NCBI GenBank assembly: GCA_965227095.1
Contig: CBDDFL010000001.1
Coordinates: 2,046,001 to 2,110,000 of the forward strand
From: JANQMY01 sp965227095
Lineage (GTDB): Bacteria > Pseudomonadota > Alphaproteobacteria > JANQMY01
DNA length: 64,000 bases
Direction: 5' to 3'
In this document: positions 17,445 through 27,500 of the stretch, piece by piece
How positions within the stretch are numbered: position 1 is the stretch's first letter
Layout of the letters: each line of letters starts with the position of its first letter
Translations under genes and position numbers: made by a program
Notes under the pieces: model-generated
Told to the model about the DNA's origin: nothing
Databases searched by the model: none
The model's input: the letters and a program-made list of their open reading frames with translations, nothing else

Positions 17445-18086
17445 ATGGGGCTATGCCCAGTAGGGATGGAATCGGTGAGTCACACGCGAAAAAGGTCGGA
17501 AAACCGGATTTTTCAGGCATATCTGAGTTACAAAGATGTGCTTGTGCGGTCCTTGTTGCGCTGGTCGGTTCAACCCAGTGATGTGGATGATATTTTACAG
17601 GAAACTCTTCGGCGCACCCTGGAAGCCGACAAATCACAACCGATAAGTTATCCAAAAACATATCTCTTCAGGGTTTCTCGAAATGTCGTCTTTCGGGAGC
17701 AACAGCGCCGATCCCGCGAAGTGCAGCAAGAGATCGATGAGGCAGTTATTCAGTCGAATGAGGCGCCAACAGACGATCAGCTCCACTATCGCCAAATGCT
17801 GGAAGTGTTTTGCGAGGCATTAGAATTGCTTCCGGAACAACACAGGCGCGCCATCATTCTGCGTCGCGTGTATGGCATGTCACATAAGCAAATTGCATTG
17901 AAGATGGGGGTGTCACTGAGTTCGGTTGAGAAGTATTTCGCGCAAGGAATGGCAAAATGCCAAGACGTCATGGTGAGGCGGGGGTATTCACTGGATCCGA
18001 AAGACAGCGGTAAAAAGCGGAGCGCTGCGAGACTCGCGGGATTGACACGTCCTGATGCCACACATGAAGGTTCGTCGCATGAGTAA
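17445..18086 (+). CDS. ECF sigma factor, FecI type
   Basis: 213 residues from ATG 17445; an ATG at 17466 and a GTG shortly after are also possible starts, the latter with better ribosome-site spacing. Region 2 is seen around QPSDVDDILQETLRRTLEAD, and region 4 around LPEQHRRAIILRRVYGMSHK followed by a helix-turn-helix (IALKMGVSLSSVEKY). In FecI/FecR systems a TonB-dependent receptor with an STN domain signals ligand binding to the anti-sigma factor and releases this sigma factor. The fecR-type gene overlaps its end and such a receptor follows, so all three parts are present. Confidence 0.92.
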   Translation: MGLCPVGMESVSHTRKRSENRIFQAYLSYKDVLVRSLLRWSVQPSDVDDILQETLRRTLEADKSQPISYPKTYLFRVSRNVVFREQQRRSREVQQEIDEAVIQSNEAPTDDQLHYRQMLEVFCEALELLPEQHRRAIILRRVYGMSHKQIALKMGVSLSSVEKYFAQGMAKCQDVMVRRGYSLDPKDSGKKRSAARLAGLTRPDATHEGSSHE

Positions 18087-19143
18087 CGACAGAAAAATTA
18101 TCGAATTTGATCCGAAATCGAATTCAGAAATGTCCGCAGCTGACTGGCTGGCACGGTTGGATCGCGGATCTTTGACGTCCTCGGAAAAAGAAGAACTTGC
18201 TAAATGGCTTTCCGAAGAACCAGGCCGTTACAGGGAGCTACATGATCTATCAACTTTCTGGTTTGGGCTAAACATTCCTCTGTCGCAGATTGATTTCGTT
18301 GAGACCCAAGGAAGCAATCGCATTTCATGGATCGGTTTTTCGGATTGGGTTCGCTCAGTCACCAATGCAAAATCTTATCATGCGTTGGTGGCAGGTGTGT
18401 TTCTCACCCTCTTTTCATTTACGGCGTTGGCGATCCTGTCGCTTTCTCTATACCAGCCAAGCTCCGGTTATTATGCCACCCGTGTAGGAGAGATGCGCAC
18501 AATAGAACTGCCCGATGGGTCGCAGGTAAACCTCAACACCAACACACGCCTTGAATACCGCTATTCATCGAGGGAGCGTTCGATACAGCTGTTGTCTGGT
18601 GAAGCCATCTTTGATGTGGCGCACAAAGCAAATTGGCCCTTTGTCGTTTATGCTCAAGACGGCGTGATCCAGGCGGTCGGCACGCGGTTTGTTGTTCGGG
18701 TAAATACGGAAAAGGTCATGATTGCTGTACAGGAAGGCAAGGTCGACGTGCGAAACCGGGACAGCGAACATGCGCATTCCAATGGCGAGCCCAGCGCTAG
18801 AACACCAAGTGCACTGCGGGTGAGCCAGGGCGAAGCAACCGATATAGAGTTTTCAACAATCAAGGAGCGGCGCCGTCTTACAGAAGATGAACTGACCGAA
18901 CGCCTTTCTTGGTTGGATGGCCAACTGGTCTTCTATGATGAAGAACTGCCTGACGTGATCGAGCAAGTGGCGCGTTACACCACTGTGGAGATTGAGATTG
19001 ATGCTGCTCAGCTCCGAGAGCGAAAAATTACGGGTGTTCTACCGATTGGGGATGTCTCACTCATGTTGGAGGGGATTGAGGCAGCGCTGGGTGTTAAGGC
19101 CGATTGGGTTGAGCCGAATGTTGTGCGCCTGACGAACGGCTAG
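18079..19143 (+). CDS. FecR family anti-sigma/sigma regulator
   Basis: 354 residues from the ATG at 18079, which has AAGG eight bases upstream and overlaps the sigma-factor stop. The N-terminal cytoplasmic part holds the FecR-N pattern (ADWLARLDRGSLTSSEKEEL...WLSEEPGRYRELHDL). One membrane helix is present (ALVAGVFLTLFSFTALAILS, about residues 95-120). The periplasmic FecR domain follows (MRTIELPDGSQVNLNTNTRL ... GEAIFDVAH ... VQEGKVDV), then a C-terminal STN-like domain (about 295-350). It holds FecI until the receptor's STN domain signals. Confidence 0.93.
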   Translation: MSNDRKIIEFDPKSNSEMSAADWLARLDRGSLTSSEKEELAKWLSEEPGRYRELHDLSTFWFGLNIPLSQIDFVETQGSNRISWIGFSDWVRSVTNAKSYHALVAGVFLTLFSFTALAILSLSLYQPSSGYYATRVGEMRTIELPDGSQVNLNTNTRLEYRYSSRERSIQLLSGEAIFDVAHKANWPFVVYAQDGVIQAVGTRFVVRVNTEKVMIAVQEGKVDVRNRDSEHAHSNGEPSARTPSALRVSQGEATDIEFSTIKERRRLTEDELTERLSWLDGQLVFYDEELPDVIEQVARYTTVEIEIDAAQLRERKITGVLPIGDVSLMLEGIEAALGVKADWVEPNVVRLTNG

Positions 19144-19235
19144 CGTTCCGTATGGAGAACGAAAATTTCTGACGATCAAAAAAAAATGTTGCGGGTTTTT
19201 CCTGCGACACAGTCAAATAAGAAGGTCGTAACAGA

Positions 19236-21854
19236 ATGGGGAATGTTAATCAGTCGTCTGATTTTATATCAGCAGGGAAGCGGCATAACAAAATGTGGTT
19301 TACCGCATGTCGCTTGATTCTGGTGATCTGTGTTGTTGGGATTTCAGATTGGGCTTTGGCGAGCTCAAGTTCGGCGAATGCGTCTGAGCAAATTTACGAA
19401 CTTTCAATACCGTCGCAACGTTTGGACCGAGCGCTCATGTCACTTGCTCGTCAGACAGAACACGCGTTGGTGTTGCCGGCGCAGAGTGCTGAGGCACTTC
19501 GCTCGAATCCTATCCATGGCAGATTTACGCTGACTAACGCCTTGCAGCTCTTGCTGAAAGATAGCGAACTTTCTGGCGGCCTAACAAAAAACGGGGTCAT
19601 CACGATCTCGTCTGTTAAGCAATCAGGAGGGGACGACAACGTGGTAAAAGCTAAGTCGAAAGGGACGCTACTAGCGGGTGTATCAGCATTTTTGTTCGGA
19701 GCAGGATCGGCCGTTCTGCCGGCAACAGCGCAGATCGATGAGATCATTGTAACGGCCGAGAAGCGCGCGGAAAGCATTCAGGATATACCGATCTCAATTA
19801 CCGCCTATTCGGGACAGGAGTTGGCGAAATCGGGTGTGCTGTCGATCAAAGACCTGCCGAAAATATCACCGACATTTCAGTTCGGTCAGGATGGTGCTGT
19901 GAATTATATCGGCATGAGGGGCGTTTCCGCCGGCCTCGGTGTGATTGGCGCGGAAGGATCGGTAACGGTCAGCCAAAATGGGGTCACGTTTGGGCGCATC
20001 AGTCTTTGGGATGCGGATCTTTATGACATTGATCGGGTTGAAGTTCTGAGGGGGCCGCAAGGCGTTATCAATGGGCGGAACGCAACTGGCGGTGCCGTCA
20101 ACATTCACACCAGAATGCCGACGGAAGAATTTGAAGCGGGTATTCGGGCGACAATTGGGAACTATCGGCGCTTTGCCACCGACGGCTATCTAAGTGGACC
20201 GCTATTTGGGTCTAATTTGCGCGGTCGACTGGCTTTCTCGACAGATCATTCCAATGGATGGATAGAGAATACGTTTCTAAACGAAGACCTTGCCACCAAA
20301 GGAAAAGCGCAAGCACGCGCGACGTTCGTGGCGGACCTCTCTGATGATATCGAGGCCGTACTCATTTTGGATGCGATCAGGGACCGCTCCATTCCGGCGA
20401 CCTCCTTTGATCGGGGACGTATCCGCCCAGACCAACCCGGACTGTCGGAATTTCTGGGTGTTTCCGGCGGTGACGTCGACAGTCTCACACTAGAAGGAGA
20501 TCAAGCGCGAACATTTGAAAAGGATCAATACGGGGCGACCCTGCGCGTGACTTTTACACCGACCGACACAATAACCTTAACGTCGATCACTGGGTATGTT
20601 GACCAGGATATCAACCAGACCTATGACTGCGATGGTACGCGTGCATCGTTTTGCGGTTTCCCATCAACTCCAATGTTCCCGGAAGGATATGGCTTTGAAG
20701 TGCAGCAGTTTAGCCAAGAGCTAACGCTAGCCGCAGACATCACGGACGATTTTGATTTGATCTTTGGTGGCATATATCTTCACGATGACTCAACGCACTT
20801 TAACCACTTCACCGCGTCCGACGCCTTTCTCACGCCAGATTCCACGTTTGTCACAGCAAAAGCGAATTTGGAATCATACGCCGTCTATACACAACTGCGC
20901 TACGAGCTAAGTGAACTCGTTCGATTAGCAGCCGGTGTTCGTTACACCAAAGATGAGAAAACCTACGAAGAAAGTGGGTTGGCAATCTTTACGCCCGGGG
21001 CGTACGGCGCATCGAATTCGTGGGATGCGTTTACACCGCGGTTTGCGATAGATGTTCAGCCGAATGATGACCTGACCATATTCGCCAGTGTTTCCCGTGG
21101 TTTTCGCTCTGGTGGGTATTCCATCACCTTCCTAGGCCCAGAGGATGAATTCGACCCCGAATACGTTTGGAATTACGAGGCTGGCTTAAAGGCAAGCCTG
21201 TTCGATGGTCGCGCGAATGTAGCGTTGAGCGGGTTCGTTATGGACTACAAGAACATCCAGCAAATCGTGTTTGGTCTTGCGGGAACGGGGACCGATACCA
21301 TCAACGCCGCCGGTGCGGACATCAAAGGTGTTGAGGTAGAATTTAATGGTGCGATTACGGATAATTTCCTGATCGATTTTTCCGGTGCTTGGCTGGACGC
21401 GGAATTCTCGGAGTTTCGTACCGCCGATCCGATCTTTACAGATTTAGGGGTTTTCAACCCAGTAACCGGACTTAACGTTCGGGACTTGTCCGGCAACCGG
21501 CTTCCTCGTGCACCGAAATGGAAATTCAACATTGCAGGTGAATACCGGCATCAGATCAAACCGGACATTATGGGCGTTCTGCGGGCAGACTATACCTGGC
21601 AAGACGAGATGTTCTTCGGGCCTTACAATTATGATCTTGCCGCCCAGGAGTCTTACGGCCTTTTGGGACTTAGTGCCGGACTTGAGGGTATAGAGGGCAA
21701 TTGGTCATTTACGGCTTTTGCCCGAAATGTAACGGATACCAGATACTTCCAGCACAACAGCGTCTTCGCGACATTCATCAATCCAACGCCTAGTCAGTTT
21801 GGATTTCCTGGCGAGCCTCGGCGTTACGGGGTGACTCTCTCATACGATTTCTAA
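19236..21854 (+). CDS. TonB-dependent receptor with STN signalling domain
   Basis: 872 residues. A signal peptide (about 20-43) is followed by an STN domain (about 51-128, ELSIPSQRLDRALMSLARQT), a linker, a plug domain (from about 167, IDEIIVTAEKR then VEVLRGPQGVINGRNATGGAVN) and a 22-strand barrel closing with GVTLSYDF. An unusual second signal-peptide-like segment, residues about 141-166 (KGTLLAGVSAFLFGAGSAVL then PATAQ), sits between the STN and the plug. It looks like the original signal peptide of a receptor to which an STN module was fused. It is encoded after sigma/FecR genes and before a terminator. It imports an unknown substrate and triggers the sigma factor. Confidence 0.93.
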   Translation: MGNVNQSSDFISAGKRHNKMWFTACRLILVICVVGISDWALASSSSANASEQIYELSIPSQRLDRALMSLARQTEHALVLPAQSAEALRSNPIHGRFTLTNALQLLLKDSELSGGLTKNGVITISSVKQSGGDDNVVKAKSKGTLLAGVSAFLFGAGSAVLPATAQIDEIIVTAEKRAESIQDIPISITAYSGQELAKSGVLSIKDLPKISPTFQFGQDGAVNYIGMRGVSAGLGVIGAEGSVTVSQNGVTFGRISLWDADLYDIDRVEVLRGPQGVINGRNATGGAVNIHTRMPTEEFEAGIRATIGNYRRFATDGYLSGPLFGSNLRGRLAFSTDHSNGWIENTFLNEDLATKGKAQARATFVADLSDDIEAVLILDAIRDRSIPATSFDRGRIRPDQPGLSEFLGVSGGDVDSLTLEGDQARTFEKDQYGATLRVTFTPTDTITLTSITGYVDQDINQTYDCDGTRASFCGFPSTPMFPEGYGFEVQQFSQELTLAADITDDFDLIFGGIYLHDDSTHFNHFTASDAFLTPDSTFVTAKANLESYAVYTQLRYELSELVRLAAGVRYTKDEKTYEESGLAIFTPGAYGASNSWDAFTPRFAIDVQPNDDLTIFASVSRGFRSGGYSITFLGPEDEFDPEYVWNYEAGLKASLFDGRANVALSGFVMDYKNIQQIVFGLAGTGTDTINAAGADIKGVEVEFNGAITDNFLIDFSGAWLDAEFSEFRTADPIFTDLGVFNPVTGLNVRDLSGNRLPRAPKWKFNIAGEYRHQIKPDIMGVLRADYTWQDEMFFGPYNYDLAAQESYGLLGLSAGLEGIEGNWSFTAFARNVTDTRYFQHNSVFATFINPTPSQFGFPGEPRRYGVTLSYDF

Positions 21855-21864
21855 TGAGAGCGTC

Positions 21865-21895
21865 AAGCAGCAGCGTGTACAGCGCTGCTGCTTTT
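21865..21895 (+). terminator. Rho-independent terminator after the STN receptor gene
   Basis: A perfect 10-bp stem, AAGCAGCAGC / GCTGCTGCTT with a 9-base loop, starts 10 bases after the receptor stop codon. Its 3' arm runs into TTTT. It would end the FecI-FecR-receptor transcript. It also argues against translating the esterase from the TTG at 21894, which lies within it. Confidence 0.8.
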
Positions 21896-21959
21896 GTCAC
21901 CCATACAGGATTGGTCGCGACACTACCCAAAATTGCTGTTTACGTTTTCGGATGCATTC

Positions 21960-22919
21960 ATGAACATTGAAGACACCTTCGCAGAAGCTGTGATCTTGGG
22001 CGAACCCCACCCGCCGGCTGAGTTAAGTTTTGTGCAGCACCATATGGGGTGTATTGGATCAATACTGTTGGAAGGTTTGACGCAAGATCCCGCAAATCTC
22101 TTGATGGCGCGAACGGCGATGCGTTGTGCAAAAAGTTTGTCCCTTCCGCCGGTACAAGATGTTTCACGTTCGAAAATCGTTATCGGCAAAACCACTGGGT
22201 GGTGGTTTTCGTCGCAAAAAGCCAGTGCAGATCGCCGCATTCTGTATTTGCACGGTGGGGGGTACACCATGGGGAGCGTTGAAGATTTCTCGATCCTTCT
22301 GTCTTGGATGGCGGTCAAAACAAAATGTGCCGTGCTTGCGGTTGACTATCGTCTCGCACCGGAAAACCCTTTTCCAGCGGCCTTATTAGACGCGCTTACG
22401 GCGTTTGATTACATCTGCAAGAATGGAACGTCTCACCGAAGTGCTGCCCGCAAGGTATTTTTGGCGGGGGATTCGGCGGGAGGGGGAATGGCGCTCGCCC
22501 TGGCCTGTGTCATCCGCGATAAAAGCGACAATAGGCTTGACGGTATTGTCGGAATTGCACCGTGGGCGGACATTTGGCTGGCAAATCAAGAAGATCGAGT
22601 TGATCCAGCGACCATTCGAATTGCTCGCGCAAATGCAAGTTTCTACATCGGGGAACATTCCCGTGAACATCCGTTGATATCGCCACTTCATGGATCTCCT
22701 CAAGGTCTTCCACCAATTTTACTGCAAGTGGGGGACAAAGATGCCAGCGGCCTTGCCGACAGCGTCGCCTATGCAAAAAAAGCGAAAGATGCGGGCGTGG
22801 ACGTTCGTCTCGAAATATGGCGGTTCATGCCGCATGTATGGCACGCCTTTACACCGTTTCTCCCGGATGGAGAAAAAGCGTTCGACGCCATCGCGAATTT
22901 TCTTACATCAATAGAGTAG
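21960..22919 (+). CDS. HSL-family (type IV) carboxylesterase/lipase
   Basis: 319 residues from the ATG at 21960; upstream in-frame TTG codons fall in the terminator. Signature motifs of the hormone-sensitive-lipase family are present: oxyanion box HGGGYTMGS and nucleophile elbow GDSAGGG with the catalytic serine. The acid lies in the DKDASGLADS region and the base in MPHVWHAF near the C-terminus. No signal peptide is seen, so it acts in the cytoplasm on esters of small or medium acyl chains. It is followed 14 bases later by the acyl-CoA ligase, suggesting release of an acid that is then activated to a CoA ester (inference). Confidence 0.9.
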   Translation: MNIEDTFAEAVILGEPHPPAELSFVQHHMGCIGSILLEGLTQDPANLLMARTAMRCAKSLSLPPVQDVSRSKIVIGKTTGWWFSSQKASADRRILYLHGGGYTMGSVEDFSILLSWMAVKTKCAVLAVDYRLAPENPFPAALLDALTAFDYICKNGTSHRSAARKVFLAGDSAGGGMALALACVIRDKSDNRLDGIVGIAPWADIWLANQEDRVDPATIRIARANASFYIGEHSREHPLISPLHGSPQGLPPILLQVGDKDASGLADSVAYAKKAKDAGVDVRLEIWRFMPHVWHAFTPFLPDGEKAFDAIANFLTSIE

Positions 22920-22933
22920 GTCGAGTGGCCAAC

Positions 22934-24493
22934 ATGTTTCATCTTAACGGCGACGCTCTTGATATTGATGCCCGCCTTCAAGAACTTGCCTCGCAGCGTG
23001 CCGCAGACATAGCGATCAAGATCGGGGAGCAGGCAGTCAGCTGGGCGGCTTTCGATAAGCTGGTGAGCCAGGCGGCCAACGCGTTTCTTGAGGCCGGACT
23101 GGAACCGGGGGATCGCGTGGCTACCGTCGGTCGAAACTCTCTATCCTATATTGCAACAATTTTTGCATGCTTAAGGGCTGGCGGGTGTATTACCCCATTA
23201 CAAACCCTCACGTCTGAAAATGACCTGATCAGGATGATAAACGATAGCGGCGCGACGTTTCTGTTCGTGTCATCGGAATTTGCACCGGCGCTATATGAGA
23301 GATGTGGTGCGCTACAGTCAATTGATGCCGGTCATATCTATTGTTTCGATAAGTCGTTTCCGCAAATTGAGACATTTGATCGGTTTATTGAAGGACTTCC
23401 CGGTACATCGCCAAACATCTCGGTCGATCCACACAGCGGTGCCTGCTTGGTGTACAGCTCGGGAACAACTGGGGATCCAAAGGGGATTCTTCAAAGCAGA
23501 TTGCACAAAGCTCGAGAGTGCGAAGATATGGCGGAAGCGGGGCTGTCGCCAGCAGCGCGCGTGCTCATTACTACGCCTCTGTGTTCAAGTACGACGCTGT
23601 TTATCTTGTTCGCCGCCCTGGGTAACGGCGCCACGGTTGTCGTTATGGAAAAGTTTGGGGCAGAGAAATTTCTCAAACTCAGCACACGGAACAGGATAAC
23701 CCACACAATACTCGTCCCCGTGCAGTACGAGCGTATCTTAACCAGCGAGGCGTTTGGTCGGTTCGACCTGTCTTCATACGACGTAAAAATATCGATTGGC
23801 GCGCCGTTACGGCGAAGCCTGAAGAAAGAAATACTGGATAGATGGCCTGAGGGCGGCCTTATCGAATTCTACGGTATGACCGAAGGGGGGCCATCTTGTG
23901 TTCTCTTTGCACACGAAAGTCCAGACAAACTCGACACAGTTGGACAACCCGCGGAAGGTTGCGACGTAAAGATCATCAGTGACGATGGATACGTCTTGCC
24001 TAAGGGCAAAGCCGGCGAGATCGTGGGGCGGTCCGGTCGAATGATGGTTGGCTATTGGAACCGCCCGACGGAAACGCGAGAGGCCAGCTGGTATGACAGC
24101 GACGGAAATCGCTTTCTGAAAAGTGGTGATATTGGCTGGTTTGACGATGAAGGATTCCTGCATCTCGTCGATCGTAAAAAGGATGTCATCATTTCGGGCG
24201 GCTTTAACATCTATGCCACCGACCTAGAAAACGTGATTTGCGATCATCCGAACGTCTTAGAAGCAGCGATTGTCGGGGCTCCGAGTGCGAAGTGGGGCGA
24301 AACACCGGTGGCATTTGTGGTCCTGCGAGACGGGGCCGAAAGTGACGCCGCTTCCATCAAAGAATGGACGAATTCAAAGCTCGGAAAGGTACAACGCCTT
24401 TCAGCCGTGCATCTGATTGACGCACTTCCACGAAACGACATTGGAAAGGTGGCGAAACGAAACCTGCGCAGCAACGTGACGCCGCAACCTTAG
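22934..24493 (+). CDS. AMP-forming acyl-CoA synthetase/ligase
   Basis: 519 residues starting at ATG 22934; a longer frame overlaps the esterase gene and is not used. ANL-superfamily motifs are complete: P-loop YSSGTTGDPKGI, A5 FYGMTEGGPS, A7 SGDIGWFDDEGFLHLVDRKK, hinge VIISGGFNIYATDLE and the A10 lysine motif NDIGKVAKR. It would activate a carboxylic acid to acyl-AMP and then acyl-CoA. Placement between an esterase and an acyl-CoA carboxylase suggests the acid is made by the esterase and the CoA ester is then carboxylated. The substrate cannot be read from sequence. Confidence 0.92.
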   Translation: MFHLNGDALDIDARLQELASQRAADIAIKIGEQAVSWAAFDKLVSQAANAFLEAGLEPGDRVATVGRNSLSYIATIFACLRAGGCITPLQTLTSENDLIRMINDSGATFLFVSSEFAPALYERCGALQSIDAGHIYCFDKSFPQIETFDRFIEGLPGTSPNISVDPHSGACLVYSSGTTGDPKGILQSRLHKARECEDMAEAGLSPAARVLITTPLCSSTTLFILFAALGNGATVVVMEKFGAEKFLKLSTRNRITHTILVPVQYERILTSEAFGRFDLSSYDVKISIGAPLRRSLKKEILDRWPEGGLIEFYGMTEGGPSCVLFAHESPDKLDTVGQPAEGCDVKIISDDGYVLPKGKAGEIVGRSGRMMVGYWNRPTETREASWYDSDGNRFLKSGDIGWFDDEGFLHLVDRKKDVIISGGFNIYATDLENVICDHPNVLEAAIVGAPSAKWGETPVAFVVLRDGAESDAASIKEWTNSKLGKVQRLSAVHLIDALPRNDIGKVAKRNLRSNVTPQP

Positions 24494-24525
24494 TATAGAT
24501 ATGTATACCGACGAATTAAGAAAAT

Positions 24526-27500
24526 ATGAGAGCGCCTAAGAAAATACTTCTCGCCAATCGCGGGGAAATCGCAATTCGAGTAATGCGCACGGCGCAAGAA
24601 CGAGGGATTTCCTGTGTCGCCATTTATGCGCAAGATGACACCCAAGCGCTGCATCGATATAGGGCAGACGAGTCTTGTCCGTTAAATGGTACGGGGGCAA
24701 GGGCGTATCTGGACGGCGACGATATTGTCGGGATAGCGCTAGATTATGGATGCGACGCGATCCATCCCGGATATGGGTTTCTAAGCGAAAGTGCCGAATT
24801 CGCGTCCGCTTGCGAAGCGAAGGGCCTCACATTTATTGGTCCATCGCCAGATCATCTTGCCCTTTTTGGAAATAAGGCGAAGTCCAGGGCGCTTGCGCAA
24901 AAATCCGGCGTGGCTTTGCTTCCGGGCACGCTGGATGCGGTAACCTTGAAAGAAGCTCGTGACTTTATGACCGACTTGCCGCCGGGCGCGCGCGTGATGC
25001 TTAAGGCGTTGGCCGGCGGCGGAGGCCGGGGCATGCGATTGGTGGAAGACATAAATGAGCTTGAAGGTTCGTTTGAGCGATGCCAATCGGAAGCACGGGC
25101 AAGCTTCGGCGAGGACCGGGTGTTTGTGGAACAGTATCTACCTCGTGCTCGTCACATTGAGGTTCAGATCATTGGGGATGGCAAGGGTAAGGTATCCCAC
25201 CTATATGAGCGCGAATGCACCCTGCAGCGACGCAATCAGAAAGTACTTGAAATTGCGCCGAGTCCCTCTCTTCCGGAACGACTGCGCGACAAAATCGTGG
25301 CGGCTGCCATTCACTTGGCAAAACATACACAATACCGCAGCCTTGGGACATTCGAGTTTCTCGTTGATGCGGGTGAAGGTGTGCTTTGTGAGCACTCGCC
25401 TTTTTATTTCATGGAAGTTAACCCCCGAATTCAAGTTGAACATACAGTTACAGAGGAAATCTTAGGGCTAGACCTTGTTGCCGCGCAGCTCGATATAGCA
25501 TCAGGAAAATCCCTCGAAGACATCGCCTTGGACCAAGAAAACGTACCGTCGCCGAGGGGCTATGCCGTCCAGGCTCGAATAAATATGGAAGAGCTTGGGA
25601 GGGATGGAACGGTAACGCCGAGCGTTGGCAAGTTGACAGCGTTTGATCAACCGTCAGGGCCCGGAATACGTCATGAAAGTTTGGGGTATGCTGGATATAT
25701 CGTGAGTGCCAACTATGATTCTTTGCTTGCAAAGCTGATCGTTCATACTCAGGAAAAATGTTTTACCAAAACTTTGCGGCGGCTTTATGGGGCGCTTTGC
25801 GAGTATCGAATAGAGGGCGTCGGCACCAATATCGGCTTTTTGCTGAACCTTTTAAGCGAAAAGAACGTTTCCGAAAACAATGTCTACACATCGTATATTG
25901 CAGAGCATATCGACACGCTTATCGCATGTGATCGGTCGGCGCATCCACGTTGGTTCTCCGACCTTGCGGCGGATCGTGTCGTAGACGCCGAACCTAAATC
26001 TATTGAGATACCGCCAGGAACTGAACCGCTTTTTACATCAATGCCAGGGGTTGTGGTCTCGGTGACCGTTGATACCGGCGACACTGTCCGCAAGGGTGAA
26101 GCCCTAGCCGTTATTGAGGCCATGAAAATGGAGCATGAAATTACGGCTCCTTGTCACGGTTTCATTGAACGAATCTGTATAGCGGGTGGCGACGTGGTTG
26201 GACTGGATACACCCATTCTGTTTCTAACGGCCACGGACCAAAAATCGGAAGGCGAGAACGCCGAAGATGTCATCAACTTGGACGCGTTTCGCCCTGACCT
26301 GGATAAGGTTGTGAAGCGTCATGCGTTTGGTGTCGACGAGAACCGTCCTGACGAAACTGCAAGGCGCCATCGGCGGGGGCGGCGAACGGCACGTGAAAAC
26401 ATCGCTGATTTGAGTGATGACAGGCCCTTTTTCGAATATGGCCCGCTGGTCGTCGCGGCTCAGCGGCGCCGCCGCTCCATAGAAGAGTTGATACAAAAAA
26501 CACCGGCCGATGGTCTCGTCGCCGGTATCGCGTCCGTGAATGGAGAGCTTTTCGACAACTCAAACACTGTTGTCTTGTCCTATGACTACAGTGTTCTGGC
26601 AGGCACCCAGGGTGTGCAAAACCATCGTAAGATGGACAGGTTGCTCGCTATTGCGGAACGGGAGAAGCTGCCTGTCATTATTTTCGCGGAAGGGGGTGGT
26701 GGGCGGCCTGGCGATACGGACACAACGGGCGTGTCGGGGCTCGATTGCGTCTCCTTTCACAACTTCGCGAAACTAAGCGGCAAGGTACCTCTTATCGGTA
26801 TTGCTTCGGGGCGGTGTTTTGCCGGTAATGCGGCGTTGTTTGGGTGTTGTGATGTGACCATCGCGACCAGCGACTTAACCCTCGGGATGGGCGGGCCCGC
26901 GATGATCGAGGGTGGGGGGATGGGGCGCGTGCGTTCGGAAGATATCGGTCCGGTAGACGTACAAAGCGCCAACGGCGTTCTGGATATCGTTGTCGATTCG
27001 GACGCTGATGCCGTTAGGGCGGCAAAGCAGTATTTGGGATTTTTTCAGGGATGCATCAAGCGCTGGTCGTTTGCTGACCAACGGAAATTGCGTCATCTGG
27101 TTCCGGAGAGCCGCGTAAGAGCATATGACATTAGAAAAGTAATTGAAACACTTGCCGATATAAACTCAGTACAAGAACTAAGATCCAGTTTCGGAATAGG
27201 TATGATCACTGCGTTCGCACGCATTGAAGGGCGGCCGCTCGGATTGATCGCCAATAATCCAAGCGTGATGGGGGGCGCCATAACAAGCGACAGCGCGGAC
27301 AAGGCTGCGCGATTTATGCAGCTGTGCAATGTCAGCGGCATTCCACTCCTATTCTTATGTGACACACCAGGCATTATGGTCGGCCCCGATGCCGAAAGGA
27401 CAGGAACCGTCCGCCATGCCGCTCGTTTGATGGTAACGGGGGCAAACCTCACGGTTCCATACTTCACAATAATCACCCGCAAGGCCTATGGGCTGGGCGC

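Noticed and set aside
22817..22934. Longer N-terminus for the acyl-CoA ligase overlapping the esterase gene
   Set aside because: It would overlap the esterase by about 100 bases out of frame and adds a basic, non-conserved tail; ATG 22934 gives a normal ANL start.
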